The notes below the pieces were generated by a model, which did no database searches, had not been told where the DNA came from, and was given only the letters and a program-made list of their open reading frames with translations. A DNA stretch of 64,000 bases from Turnera subulata (lineage: Eukaryota > Streptophyta > Magnoliopsida > Malpighiales > Passifloraceae). Below, piece by piece: positions 1-11,090 of the stretch. The stretch's first letter is position 1. The number at the start of each line of letters is the position of its first letter. The stretch covers positions 20,643-84,642 of the forward strand of contig JAKUCV010001948.1 in the NCBI GenBank assembly GCA_028386065.3, written 5' to 3'. The position numbers and the translations under genes are program-made.

Positions 1-872
1 GAAAGAGATATTCGCTTCTATAACGAACATACCTGAAGTGGAAGTCTCATTCCCTTCTTCTTCTTCAACTCTTGAAGATAAACCGGGCAGTTCCGTCTCC
101 AATGGCCAGACTTCTTGCAATGGAAGCATTCGCCTTCCTTTGCAATACCACCTTTAGGTTTTAGTATTTGTGAAGAAGATGCACCAAACCTTTTGGTGGA
201 TTTCTTCATCTTAGCTTTACCCTTTCCTTTGTCACCTCCAAGCATCAATATGCTATTGGATTTACTTACCTTCATTTGTTGCTCAGTTGTTCCCAACATG
301 TTGAGCAACTCGGACAAGGACTTGTCAAGATGGTTCATATTGAAGTTCATGACAAATTGACTGTAGCTATCCGGCAACGATTGCAGGACTAGGTCAACAG
401 CCAATTCCTTCTACAAAGGAAACCCTAGACCCTCAAGGCTTTCGATGTATCCAATCATCTTAAGCACATAAGGTCTGGCGGGAGATGACTCAGCCATTCT
501 GCTTTGGAACAGTGCCTTAGAGGTCTCGTACCTCTCATGCCTTGCTTGCTCCCCAAAGAGCATCTTAAGGTGTTCGATCATATCGAATGCCCCCATGTTC
601 TCGTGTTGCTTCTGAAGCTAAGATTCCATGTTAACAAGCATGAGGCATCCTATATCCAATGCATCATCTAGATGCTTCTTGTAAGCATCCCTTTTTGCCC
701 TTGGTGCACTAGGCGCCGGTTCACTCGGAACGGGCCCTTCGAGGACATACAATTTCTTTTCTTGTTTGAGGACAATCCTCAAGTTACGATACCATTTCAG
801 GAAGTTATTCCCGTTTAACTTTTCCTTCTCAAGGACCGATCGCAGTGACAATGTGCTAGTGTTTTGTGCCAT
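1..872 (-). pseudogene. Ty1/copia gag fragment (runs off window)
   Basis: Reading on the minus strand from an ATG at 872 gives a copia Gag: an N-terminal part with the motif NGNNFLKWYRNLR, a UBN2-type middle (LVLQSLPDSYSQFVMNFN) and a CCHC zinc knuckle CFHCKKSGHWRRNC near 105-145. Gag binds and packages element RNA in cytoplasmic virus-like particles. The frame is broken by stops near 405-410 and 597-617, and the protease/integrase part lies beyond position 1. It is an inactive copy of an LTR retrotransposon whose leader and LTR lie at 873-2833. Family assignment (copia Gag) is firm; the lineage is not resolved. Confidence 0.85.
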
Positions 873-2833
873 GGATACTCTACAACAATGATCAAACTTA
901 GTTAAGTCCAAACCCACAATAAGCAGTCGAGATATTACAATTATCCACTCGCACCTTGCTAGGATAAACATAGGCACCTTGCTTTGGCAAAACCTACCTA
1001 GTGTTGATCTAAGCAATGATGAGTGCTTATCATGGAAGGCAACTAAGAACTTAATATTTACATCAACATATAATTCCAACACATCACATGCTTGCTCTCG
1101 ATAAATCATACATTGATGTCATGTAAATTTGGAAACCAAAATACATGTGAATATCGATGTCTTACTTGAACATCGATGTTTTGAGAATCTGATTCTTCCA
1201 ACTACTTGGCAGCACTTAGTATTTCGGCCATATCAAGAGCTGTAGAGCTCGGATTTGTGCAAACCTGGTGTCCCTGGAAAGTTAAGAAGTAGGGCTACAA
1301 CTTTGCTGTTCAGGCTAGACACCAATTCGGCCTCCTTCTGCCTTGAATTCGCAGTTGAAGTTACTGGGTTCCACAACATCGATGTTGAACCCTTCAACAT
1401 CGATGTTTGGAGTTTGCGAATCTGCAAAACATCGATGTTGACACTCAAACATCGATGTTGGTGGTTTCCGAACCCTCAAAATATCGATGTTGACCATCAA
1501 ACATCGATGTGGGAGGTCGCCGAACCCTCAAAACATCGATGTTGACCATCAAACATCGATGTGGGAGGTCGCCGAACCCTCAAACATCGATGTTTAGTTT
1601 CTTCTTTCTTTTTCAAAGAATGAAGTTGATGGTATATGTTTTTCCTCTCAATTTTCAGATCTCTCAAGACACTCTCAAGACTTTGAAAACTATCTAAGAC
1701 AAGTGAGGAAGAGGCTCAAGAGTAATCTGATTACTCTCCACACAAATGCATAATGAAGGGGAGCTAATGGCCAACAAGGTGGACCATTAGATAATATGAT
1801 TGTGTCTCCACACAAAACATGTCTCCACTAATCCATTATCACACAACTCATCACAACACTAGTTTGGTTAAATTATTCTGACAATAATTGAACCAAACCA
1901 GCCCAAAACGACCCTGGTCCAACCACGGTCCAACCACACCTTGGTTCAACCATGGTCCAACCACGGTTCACCACCTGCTCGAATCAACGGCTGTAAGTGT
2001 GTGACCCTGTAGGCACTTGTATGTTCGGCAATAATCGTAAAATCTCATTTCACAATTATAAGCAAAGAGCGGCGTCTAGCAACACATCATTGCCACCCGA
2101 ACGACAAGATCAATACTGATTCCACGTGCCTCGGAACATGTCATCGTCCCTTCGTCCCATTATCAAGATTAAACACGAGACATGGAATATGTCAATCTCA
2201 TATATGTTTAATCTCGGTTTCTTAATCCTCGAGTTAACCAGTAAAACGGATACCAATGATATCATATATTATTATCCGGGCATGGCCATGCATTTACGGT
2301 TCAACTCTATCAAGAAACACTCCGATAATATACCCGTTATATGGGTTGGACGAATCCCCTCTGGATCATACAAAACCCACTACAGACTCATCATACACCC
2401 AATCATTACCCTTACGCCTATCCAGTTACGGATGACCAGGAATAATATCAAAGCATATGACTCACATGTTGAGAACCTTGATGATCACAGGTCTAAGGAC
2501 AATACATTATAAGAACCGCTAACGACTAAACATATAACGTTCCATGTAGCGTTCTTATGTGGTTCGGTCCAGTCCACAAGTTCTCTAATTTGTACCCATA
2601 TGTAGAATTCATATCACATATGCAATTCTCAACATACGCTAGTCTTAATTTATTATTACAACCCATCCATTATAATAATCGACTAGGGACAATTTAAGAA
2701 TATGAAATATTCTAGGGTTATAAGTATGTGCAAGCGTTTATCTCATAAACGATACTTATTGGAATAACCTTAATGCGTATACATGACTACAAATAATCAT
2801 CCATGATTGGCTTTTGGGCATATTACACTAACA
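873..2833 (-). mobile_element. 5' leader and 5' LTR of the same copia element
   Basis: On the minus strand the LTR appears to start at 2833 with TGTTAGTGTAATATGCC, a typical copia LTR start, and it runs towards the gag start at 872. The LTR/leader border could not be placed: no convincing primer binding site was found. The leader contains the ACATCGATGT repeats (separate entry) and short GGTCCAACCAC-type direct repeats near 1915-1970. No host gene is seen here. Confidence 0.6.
1376..1595. repeat. 52-bp tandem repeat built on palindrome ACATCGATGT
   Basis: The palindromic core ACATCGATGT recurs about ten times between 1165 and 1595. At 1481-1595 it forms a regular array: core copies at 1481, 1533 and 1584 and a second set at 1501 and 1553 give a 51-52 bp period with the spacer GGGAGGTCGCCGAACC. 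It lies in the untranslated leader of the minus-strand copia element. Confidence 0.8.
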
Positions 2834-3707
2834 TATGTGCCTATATTACTCGGTTGTTGTGTTTGATGATTGTTGCACTGTTGGGTGTTGAAAGATGATG
2901 ATATAATTGTCACATGGTAAGTAGTGGTATGACTCGATGGTTTGAGACTGTTTTCTGGTGGCCATGACCTGGGTTACTTGTGATAAGCATGTCTATGCTT
3001 GGGATGTTTATCCCGTGATTATATTTGGGATGTCTATCCCGTGATTATATTTGGGATGTCTATCCCTGGGTTACTATTTTGGGATGTCTATCCCTGAGTT
3101 ACTATTTTGGGATGTCGATCCCTGGGTTACTATTTTGGCGGAAAGATAAAATTGGAAATTGGATTTTTGTTTATGTCTTTTTGGTCTTGGACCAGTTTTG
3201 GGTCGAGTCTTTGGTTGGTATATTTTGGCTGTTATACTTGTTTTCGACCTTGAGTAATTTATAGTGTTGCATATTGATTGTCTATCCATGGTTGGTGGGC
3301 ACTTCGGACTCACCCCTCACCTGCGGGCTTTCATCCCGTAGGTTGAGTTATTTGTGGATCAGGTAAGATGCATTCCAGACAGGCTGCGGCGTTATCCCTC
3401 AGACAGGACTCGGATCCATAGTTTGCATCAGTGTCGCATACAGTGTCTTTGTGAGTTATTAAGTCTTCCGCTGTGCTGTTTATTGCTATTGTTGGGCCAT
3501 TAGGCCGATTGTGATGTTATTGATGTTCCCGAGATCGGGTGACGTGTAGTTGTTGTTGGGCCGAAGGGCCAGTTTCATATTTTTGATATTGGGCTGTTGA
3601 ACCAGAGTTTCTGTCGTATACACTGTATGCTGGGCTTTGTTTGGTCGGGTCATTACAGTTTCGGCACGTGTTTACTGCGTACGGTAAATACAGGTCGGGG
3701 CGTTTCA
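2834..3707 (-). mobile_element. truncated LTR of a chromovirus (Tekay-like) element
   Basis: The right edge reads CGGGGCGTTTCA, nearly the edge CGGGGCGTTACA of the Tekay-like LTRs at 25733 and 33732, so on the minus strand this LTR would start TGAAACGCCCCG. The left side is cut by the copia LTR end at 2833. It includes phrases common to such LTRs (GGACTCACCCCTCACCTGCGG). No internal coding region is attached, so this is a solo or truncated LTR. Confidence 0.55.
3001..3137. repeat. 26-28 bp minisatellite, five copies
   Basis: GGGATGT(C/T)(T/G)ATCCC starts at 3001, 3027, 3053, 3081 and 3109. The unit grows from 26 to 28 bp by a change in the spacer. It lies inside the truncated LTR. Each unit contains an imperfect inverted GGGAT...ATCCC. 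Confidence 0.85.
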
Positions 3708-4214
3708 ATATTTATTAGTTTCACTACTCCTACAAACTCAAAATAAAAACACAACAACCTAGGGGGCGCTATTTGGTACCACTTAAGTTTTTAAGTTTAT
3801 GATTTATCAAAAATCAAAATCAATTTACCATTTTAGTTTTTGATTTTTTGAAAAATAGTTTTAAAACCAATAACATATATGGAATTACTTTATCATTCAA
3901 AATAAATTACTCAGGCGAATAAAAATGGCGATCATTAATGTCAAATTGCTTAAATTGTAAAATTTATACAAATATTTAATAATATTTATGTGAAAAAATA
4001 AATCAAAAGTTTAATTTCAATACTAACTATTTCTATCAGATAACTATTGTGCAATTTTATCTTGAGTTTGAGCCACCTTTCGAAATTGTATGAAATTAAG
4101 ATTGATAACTACTCTTTTTTTAAGTGTAATTTGTTCATTCTGCCCATTGGCATCTTCCATGACAACATTTTCGACAGCATACTTTGTAAATAAGTTTTTC
4201 TTTTTTTATGCTAA
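3708..4214. other. AT-rich intergenic stretch, no gene seen
   Basis: Low-complexity AT-rich DNA between the truncated LTR and the 3' end of a LINE. No coding potential, repeat array or structured RNA was recognised. Confidence 0.6.
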
Positions 4215-4795
4215 CGATTTGCTTTGCTTTATTGATTGTAAAAATTTATGTATAGTGCAAAAATAAAAATAAGAAACATGATAAAACATTGAGGGGTAGG
4301 TAGCTCAGGTTTGGAAGTATGGCACTATACTATTTACAAAATCTCACAGATCGTGACAGTAGCTTATGATGGGTTAAGAAGCTTGAAATTCCTTCTGGGG
4401 CTCTGCTAGTTTTTCACTGATTCTGCACTGAGGTTTGCACGATAAGAAAAACCCAGTTGGAGAACCTTAAACCAAAAGGTGACATGAACAAAGGCCAAGT
4501 TAGCTATGTAATCTGGGTGAGCAGAAGTTTTTTTAAAAATCCTCTTATTTCTCTCAAGCCAGAGGGACCTGAGAGTAACACTGCCAATTATAAACCAATA
4601 AGAGCGATACTTAGAGGGGATAGATAAGTCCACTGTAGAACAAACTCCACAAGTGAAGATGGAGTACACCAGGAAGTTCCCCACCAACTACAAATCCTGC
4701 TCCATATGTTCCAAGAAACAGGGCAAAAAAGCAGTAAATGGTCACGTGATTCAAGCTGAGAACCACAAAGGCTACAAATGGAATCAGCTAAAGAT
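4215..4795 (-). pseudogene. LINE (L1-type) 3' part: RT zinc-binding domain
   Basis: Minus-strand frames encode the zf-RVT domain that ends plant L1 ORF2: DSICSLCGSQLESRDHLLLFC, then WNIWSRICSWW and LRSLWLERNKRIF. The same blocks occur in the plus-strand LINE at 18560-18850. The 3' end is an A-rich tail after AATAAAGCAAAGCAAATCGTTAGC (minus, about 4255-4190). Frames are broken. Its upstream part is at 11541-12640; the copia element 4796-11535 separates them, with the 5-bp sequence AAGAT duplicated at both junctions. Confidence 0.85.
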
Positions 4796-5258
4796 TGATA
4801 GCAGTATGATAAGCTGTTGGTGTTTTGTGCAGTAAGGTTTGGCGCTACTTTTGCATTCAAAGAAATATAAATATATTGAAGGATAAACCCTTGTAAATTG
4901 TATAATTGTTTAATGTAATGTTTATTTTATTTGGTTGTGTTATCTTGATCATCCTCAAGAGGCTAAATGTTGAGCTAACCAAGGGTGTAATAAAGTAAGT
5001 CAAGACCTGATGTGTTTGCAAGTTGCAGGAGCAAGTTGCTTGCAACTTGCACACCATTGGCCTATATATGTGAATGTTGTAATCTGAATTCAATCAAGGA
5101 AAAATGTGTGCTTTTCACTTCAATGTGTGTTCTCTGACTAGTTCACTAAGTGATTAAAACAAAAGATTGAGAGATAGAGAGAAAATTAATGGAACAGTAA
5201 CCTTCAAAGTCAGCTTGTTCATTCTACAGATTTCTGGAAATTTTCTAGAAAACCAACA
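4796..5258 (+). repeat. 5' LTR of nested copia
   Basis: Starts TGATAGCAGTATGATAAG (first bases mutated from TGTTAG as in the 3' LTR) and ends AAACCAACA. A TATATATG box lies near 5065. It matches 11085-11535 along its length with scattered substitutions and small indels. Confidence 0.9.
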
Positions 5259-5260
5259 AT

Positions 5261-5272
5261 TGGTAGCGGAGC
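5261..5272 (+). other. primer binding site variant TGGTAGCGGAGC
   Basis: Lies 2 bases after the LTR end, where the tRNA primer of a copia element binds. It differs at three adjacent positions from TGGTATCAGAGC, which pairs with plant initiator tRNA-Met. The same 12-mer is found next to five other LTRs in this window. Confidence 0.75.
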
Positions 5273-5354
5273 AGGTTCCTTCTTTCAGGCCTGTTCTGAT
5301 CCATTGAAACCTCACCAAATCAACCCAAACACCTTCTAAACACTAAACCACAAA

Positions 5355-6255
5355 ATGAATACCCAACCAGTAAACAAAACCATAACATCTTTACCTTTAC
5401 CACCAATCTTTGATAGAGAAAACTACAATTATTGGGCTATAAGAGTGAAATCTTTCTTTATAGCAAATGGTTTGTGGTTTCTAATTGAAGAAGGAATTAC
5501 ATAAGAAGAAGATATTGTGAATATGTCTGTGAATCAGTTGAAAGCGTATAATGAAAAATTGCAGAAACACAATACTGCAATTTCATTTATGTTTTCTCTA
5601 GTTTTATAGGAGATTTTCCCCTTGATTATTAGATCCTCAACAGCCAAAGAAGCATGAGAGATCCTTGAGAAGCAGTTCAGAGGTTCTATAGAAACAAGGT
5701 ATGTCAGAATGCAATCATTGAGAAGGGATTTCGAAATGTTGAAGATGGCAGATTCTGAAACAGTTAGAGAATATGCCTTTAAAGCTCAAAGCATTGTAAA
5801 CAAGATCAAGTTATATGGAGAAGCAATTCCAGAAGTTAGAGTTGTGGAGAAGATCCTGAATACAGTAACTGAGAGGTATGAACCTAAAGTTTCTACTATT
5901 AAAGAATCAAATGATATCTCACAGATGACAGTTCCTGAGCTTGTTGGAAAACTTGAAGCATATGAGCAAAGGCACTTGAGGAGAACATAAGCTGGGATAG
6001 ATTCAGCCTTCAAGCTAAGCAGAAAAATGTCAACAACAAATCTAAAACCAAGAAAAAACCAGAAAAGAGTACAAACAAACACTAGAAGGAGGCATCAAGT
6101 TCTCAAACTATTTTTCCACCTTGTAAATTCTGTGGAAAAACAAACCATTTGGAGTAGAGGTGTTGGAAGACTAAGAAGTGCAATTTCTATCAAAAGCTTG
6201 GACACATAGAACGATACTGCAAGGCTAGATAGAATGGTGAAAATCAAGTCTAACA
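5355..6255 (+). pseudogene. copia gag, decayed
   Basis: Starts at ATG 5355 (MNTQPVNKTITSLPLPPIF) and includes the retrotransposon Gag motif FDRENYNYWAIRVKSF. A premature stop follows near 5503. The UBN2-type middle is open at 5709-5990 (MLKMADSETVREYAFKAQSI). Two degraded zinc knuckles follow near 6120-6230 (CKFCGKTNH and CNFYQKLGHIERYC, the second having lost one Cys). At least three in-frame stops make it non-functional. The encoded protein would form the capsid that packages element RNA. Confidence 0.85.
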
Positions 6256-6259
6256 ACAG

Positions 6260-9113
6260 GTGCAGGAACAATCAGAGGCTAGGCAACAGGCTAAGCTTGT
6301 TGAAAACAATCAGGAAGAGTTCATGTTCATGGTAAGTGAGACTTTTGGAAAGCAAGAAGATGGTGTATGGTACATTGATAGTGGCTGCACTAGTCACATG
6401 ACTGGAAATACAAAATGGTTCTTGGATTTGGATAAGTCAGTTTGTGTGGAAGTAAAAACTGCTAATGGTGCCATTCTCAAATCTATGAAAAAAGGTATTG
6501 TCTTTATGAACTATAATGGAGTTAGTAAATTCATTAAAGATGTTTTGCTAGTTCCTGGATTGAAGCACAATCTCTTGAGTGTGCCACAAATGACTAAGAA
6601 GGGATATTTAGTAATTTTTGAAGATGATTATTGTATGATCTCTGTGAAAGGCAAGCTTGTTTGCAAAACAAAGATGATGAACAATGCATTTCCTGTGAAC
6701 TTGAGCATGTATAATGAGAAGATGAATAAATGTGAAGTTGATGAAAGTAGCTTGTGGCATATAAGATATGGCCATGCTAGCTTGTATTGTTTGAAACTTG
6801 CTACACAGAAAGAGTATGTTAGGGACTTGCCAATAATACAAGTTCCTGGAGAAATTTGTGAGCCATGCCAATTTGGAAAGATGAATAGAGAGTCTTTTCC
6901 GGTTGCAGCAGAAGGAAAAGCCTCAGAGAAGCTGGAACTGGTGCACACTGATCTTTGTGGTCCAATGCATACACTATCTTTGAGTGGTAATCTCTATTTC
7001 ATATTGTTTATTGATGATCTGACTCGGATGACATGGATTTATCTCTTGAAAAACAAGATGGAAACTCTGGAAGTGTTCAAGAAATTCAAAAGCATGGCAG
7101 AAACTCAAAGCAATTGCAGAATAAAGAAGTTAAGAACAGATAGAGGGGGAGAATACATGTCAAGGATGTTTAAAGATTTTTGCAACTCAAATGGAATTGT
7201 TCATCAATTGACTGTACCATACTCTCCTCAACAGAACGGAGTGGTAGACAGGAAGAATAGAACAGTGATGGAGATGGCAAGGAGCATGCTTGTAGAGAAG
7301 AAGCTACCTCAGAGTTTCTTGGCAGAAGCAACTTATACGGCTATTTATCTCATCAACAGGCTGCCGAAAAAGTCAGTTGATGGGATGACTCCTATAGAAG
7401 CTTGGTCTTGACAAAAAAAAACTGTGAAGCATTTGAAAGTGTTCGGTTCTCTTTGCTATGTTCATGTTCCTGAAGAAAAAGAGAAAGAAGCTAATGGGAT
7501 ATAGTAGTCAATCCAAAGGCTACAGGGTGTTCATGGTTGATAATGAGAAGGTGGTGACAACAAGAGATATCAAAGTAGATGAAGAAGCTTAGTAGATTGG
7601 AAAGAGAAAAAAGTAATAAAGAACAGTCCCTGTAACTCAGCTGAAGTACATGAAGATCAGCCTCTAAATGAAGAGGATTACGATTCTGATACACCACCAG
7701 TAAAAATCAGATCACTTGCTGATGTATATGAAAGGTGCAATCTTGTAGAAGTAGAGCCACACTGTTATGAAGAGGCAGCAAAGCAAGAGCATTGGAAAAA
7801 GGCCATGGAGGAAGAAATAGGCATGATCAACAAGAATGAAACCTGGGAATTGGTTGCAAGGCCTTGAAATCAGAAGATAATTGGAGTCAAATGGGTGTTT
7901 CGCACAAAAATGAATCCTGATGGCACCATTTCCAAGTACAAAGCAAGGCTTGTGGTCAAAGTGTATGCACAACAATATGGCCTTGACTACCTTGAAGCAT
8001 TTGCACCTGTGGCTCGTCTTGACATAATCAGGTTTCTCTTGGCAATTTCTGCTCAAAACAAGTGGAAAGTATTCCATCTAGATGTGAAATCTGCATTTTT
8101 AAATGGAATTCTAGAAGAGGAGGTCTACACTGAGCAACCTGTTGGTTTCATTGTAGAGGGAAAGGAAGGTTGTGTTTATAGACTGAGAAAAGCACTCTAT
8201 GGACTGAAACAGGCTCCAAGAGCTTGGTACAGTCGCATAGACTGTTACTTGGTTCAGCAAGGATTCAAAAGAGGTGAAAGTGAAGCAACTTTGTATGTGA
8301 AGGGAAGTTCTGTTAATGATTTGATTATGGCTTCTCTCTATGTTGATGACATGCTTATAAAGGAGGGGAACATACTCAGATTGCTGAGTTTAAAGTGGAG
8401 ATGGAGAAGGAGTTCGAAATGTCAGATTTGGGGTTAATGCAATACTTCCATAGTACGGAGGTGATGCAATGTGAAGAAGGTACCTTGATTTCTCAGAAAA
8501 GATATGCAAAATCTATTCTGAAAAAGTTCAAAATAGACTCCTGTAAAGCAGTGGCAACTCCATTGATGCAAAACACCAAGCTGGCAAAGAATGCAGATGT
8601 AGAAGATGCTGAAAATGAGATGTTCAAAAGCTGTGTTGGGAGTTTGCTGTACCTTATAGTAACTCATCCTGATCTATTGTTTGCAACTAACTTATTATCC
8701 AAGTTCCTTAATACACCTAAAAAGAGCTATGCATCAGTAATGGAGAGAGAGCTCGGGTATGTCAAGAGCACTACCGATCTTGGATTATACTACAACTCAC
8801 TTGAAGATGAAAAATTGAAGGTGTATAGTGACAGTGATTGGACTGGAAGCATAGATGACATGAAAAGTGCTACTGGTTATGTATTCCTGTTTGGCTCAAA
8901 TGCATTTGCTTGGTGTTCTAAGAAGCAAAGTGTAGTTGCTCAATCCATAGCTGAGGCAGAGTACCTTGCTGTTGCTTCAACTGTGAATCAAGTTGTTTGG
9001 TTCAGGAAGACTATGTTGGATTTGAAGATGGAGCAAGAGGAACCTATGGAGCTATTCTATGATAATCAGTCCACAATTGCTATGATTAAGAATCCAATTG
9101 ATCATGGCAGGAC
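6260..9113 (+). pseudogene. copia pol: protease, integrase, RT, part of RNase H
   Basis: The open stretch 6260-7411 has the aspartic protease motif WYIDSGCTSHMTG, the integrase zinc region (LWHIRYGHA...CEPCQFGK), and catalytic-core landmarks HTDLCGPM, TDRGGEYMS and PQQNGVVDRKNRT. After stops around 7411-7890, RT is seen at 7895-8437 (GYAQQ-type block, [15 protein letters not shown], catalytic SLYVDDML). A one-base deletion near 8368 moves the rest of RT and RNase H (YSDSDWTGSIDD, SIAEAEYLAV, FYDNQSTIAMIKNP) to another frame up to 9113, where a small LTR element interrupts it. The final segment resumes at 10899. These enzymes would process, copy and integrate the element; this copy cannot. Confidence 0.9.
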
Positions 9114-9583
9114 TATTGGTTTTAAATCTCCCTGGTGTAACCCAAAAAGAAACTTTGGATCAATTCTGGAAAAATCCAGAATTCTACAAAACCAACAGGG
9201 TGAGTCTGTTAGTTACTGTTGCATTAGTTTTCTCACAAATCTCTCTATATTTTTGTTTAACTGTGTAAGAGCAAGTCTGAAGGCTTGTAATGAAGTGAAA
9301 CGCACGTTTGTTTTGGTTGATTTTACTTACTTGAACCAGATTACAACTACATATTTATAGGCCAAAGAGTGGCAACTTGCCAACAACTTGCAGTAGCAGA
9401 CCCTTAAGCTTTTTCTTGGTTGCTAAATGTGAAGCCTCCCAAGAATGACCAGATAATATAAATAACTAAAAACATTACAATAATAGAATAGTTGCACATT
9501 TGAATTACTTTTAGAAACCACAATTTGATGGTGCCAAAAGTTGTTGCTGCTGCAATTCCAGCAGCTTGATCACACAATCAACA
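9114..9583 (-). repeat. 3' LTR of the small non-autonomous element
   Basis: Plus-strand left edge TATTGGTTTTAAATC (mutated from TGTTGG), right edge CAATCAACA. It aligns along its whole length with 10418-10898; both carry a TATAAATA box (plus-strand TATTTATAGG near 9353 and 10658). Confidence 0.9.
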
Positions 9584-9718
9584 CTCTCCTATGAGCAAGC
9601 TGCTCTTTATCTTCAACTTCAACAGGTTTTGAATCTTCTTTTTCTTCTCTTGTATTGTCTGGTAATTGAAGCATCGAACAAATCATAGAATTCCAAGGAC
9701 TTTTCTTCAATGTGAATA

Positions 9719-10351
9719 TCATTCTTTTTTTCTCAATTTAATCTTATGATTTCTGATATTTCTATTCACCTCTAGAGCTTCAAGTTCGACAAACTCATCA
9801 TCACAATATTCAATCTTCATATTCTTCTCTGTTGTAGGTATTTCAATACCTGAACTAACATTGCTTTCATTTTCCATTTCAATCAATTGACAACTGGAGA
9901 ACTCTTTGAACTCCAAACACATGCTTTCACAATTAACAAATTCAACAACTTCACTTTTCACAGCAATTTCATGACTAAAATCAGTGAGATTCTCATCAAA
10001 TGAAACCACTTCATCATTTAAATCAGATTCATCCAAACATTCATTAGTTTCAAAACTCTTACCAATAAACTCTTCAGTTTCATCAACCAAATTCAAATTA
10101 GAGCCATTTAGTACCTTTGTCTTTGAATCTGCCATATGATTATCAATGCAATCTTCCTCATCTTCATTGTTTCTGAACTCATTTTCTTGGAACAAAATCA
10201 CTTCATTTTTTATAAATGATTTTCTGTCCGACAAATCCAAGTTGAACTCTTCCTATAACTTCTGGCTCAACATCTTTATGGTCATTGTGTTGAGGTTAGA
10301 ACTTTGAAGAAGCTCCCTCAACCTTGCAACAATTACCCAATCAGACACCAT
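9719..10351 (-). pseudogene. captured host gene fragment: DEK_C domain (SWIB-protein type)
   Basis: From an ATG at 10351 the minus strand reads MVSDWVIVARLRELLQSSNL, then a TAG at 10253-10255, then EEFNLDLSDRKSFIKNEV. This is the N-terminal DEK_C domain found in plant SWIB/BAF60b (UAF30-like) nuclear proteins, where the usual form is MVSD..L..RLRE.L..SDLNT..... LE.DFGIDLSD+KAFI. The stop replaces a Glu of the family. The remaining 173-codon frame (10240-9719) is open and very acidic (Asp/Glu-rich), like the linker after DEK_C in these proteins, and ends KIKLRKKE. No SWIB domain is included. DEK_C binds DNA or chromatin; whether anything is made here is unknown. The capture by an LTR element is read directly from the LTR/primer-site context. 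Confidence 0.8.
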
Positions 10352-10417
10352 CTTGGTCTCTTAACAAATAAACAAAAGGACAGGACTCGTAAAGAAAGAA
10401 CCTGCTCCGCTACCAAT

Positions 10418-10898
10418 TGTTGGTTTTAAATCTCCCTAGTGTAACCCAAAAAGAAATTTTGGATCAATTTTGGAAAAACCCAGAATTCTGTAGAACCAAC
10501 AGGGTGAGTCTGTTAGTTATTGTTGCATTAGTTTTCTCACAAATCTCTCTATATTTTGTTTAAATGTGTAAGAGCAAGTCAGAAGGCTTGCAATGAAGTG
10601 AAACACACGTTTTTTTTTGAATGATTTCACTTACTTGAACCAGATTACAACTACATATTTATAGGCCAAAGGGTGGCAACTTGCCAACAACTTGCAGCAA
10701 CTCACAGCAGCAGACCCTTAAGCTTTTTCATGGTTGGCTAAATGTGAAGCCTCCCAAGAATGACCAGATAATATAAATAACTAAAAACATTACAATAATA
10801 GAATAGTTGCACATTTGAATTACTTCTAAAAACCACAATTTGATGGCGCCAAAAGTTGTTGCTGCTGCAATTCCAGCAGCTTGATCATACAATCAACA
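10418..10898 (-). repeat. 5' LTR of the small non-autonomous element
   Basis: On the minus strand it starts TGTTGATTGTATGATCAAGC and ends AAAACCAACA, followed by the primer binding site at 10415-10404. Its start resembles that of the host copia LTR (TGTTAGCAGTATGATAAGC). Confidence 0.9.
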
Positions 10899-11090
10899 AG
10901 AACAACGCATTTCAAGATAAAATTTCATGTGATCAGAGAAGCTGAAAGTGAAGGCAAAGTTCAGGTCTTGTTTTGCAGCTCTGAAGAACAACTTATAGAC
11001 CTGTTCACTAAGCCTCTACCTAAGAACAGCTTCGAGTAGCTAAAGAGGCTAATGAATTTGAAGAGTAGCTTGGTCAAGGGGGAGTGTTAG
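10899..11090 (+). pseudogene. copia RNase H C-terminus
   Basis: Continuation of the pol gene after the nested element: frames read [38 protein letters not shown], typical of the copia RNase H end. A TAG at 11037-11039 is premature; the family frame would run over the polypurine tract and stop just inside the LTR (TGTTAG). Confidence 0.88.

Larger units (their letters stand above)
9114..10898 (-). mobile_element. small non-autonomous LTR element carrying host DEK_C gene fragment
   Basis: Two LTRs (9114-9583 and 10418-10898) flank only about 834 bp. Flanking 5-mers AGGAC (9109-9113) and AGAAC (10899-10903) fit a TSD with one change, and removing the insert rejoins the RNase H frame of the host copia. 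On the minus strand the primer binding site (10404-10415) follows the 5' LTR at once. The LTR ends, primer site and following bases (GTTC-TTTCTTT) match those of the surrounding copia 4796-11535, so it is probably a relative mobilised by that family. Internal sequence encodes no gag or pol; it holds a truncated host gene (9719-10351). Confidence 0.88.

Noticed and set aside
1376..1595. CRISPR-like spaced palindromes
   Set aside because: Spacers are themselves repeated and the array is in a plant retrotransposon leader; it is a minisatellite.
2126..2512. 128-codon plus-strand frame
   Set aside because: Lies inside the copia LTR on the opposite strand and has no recognisable domain.
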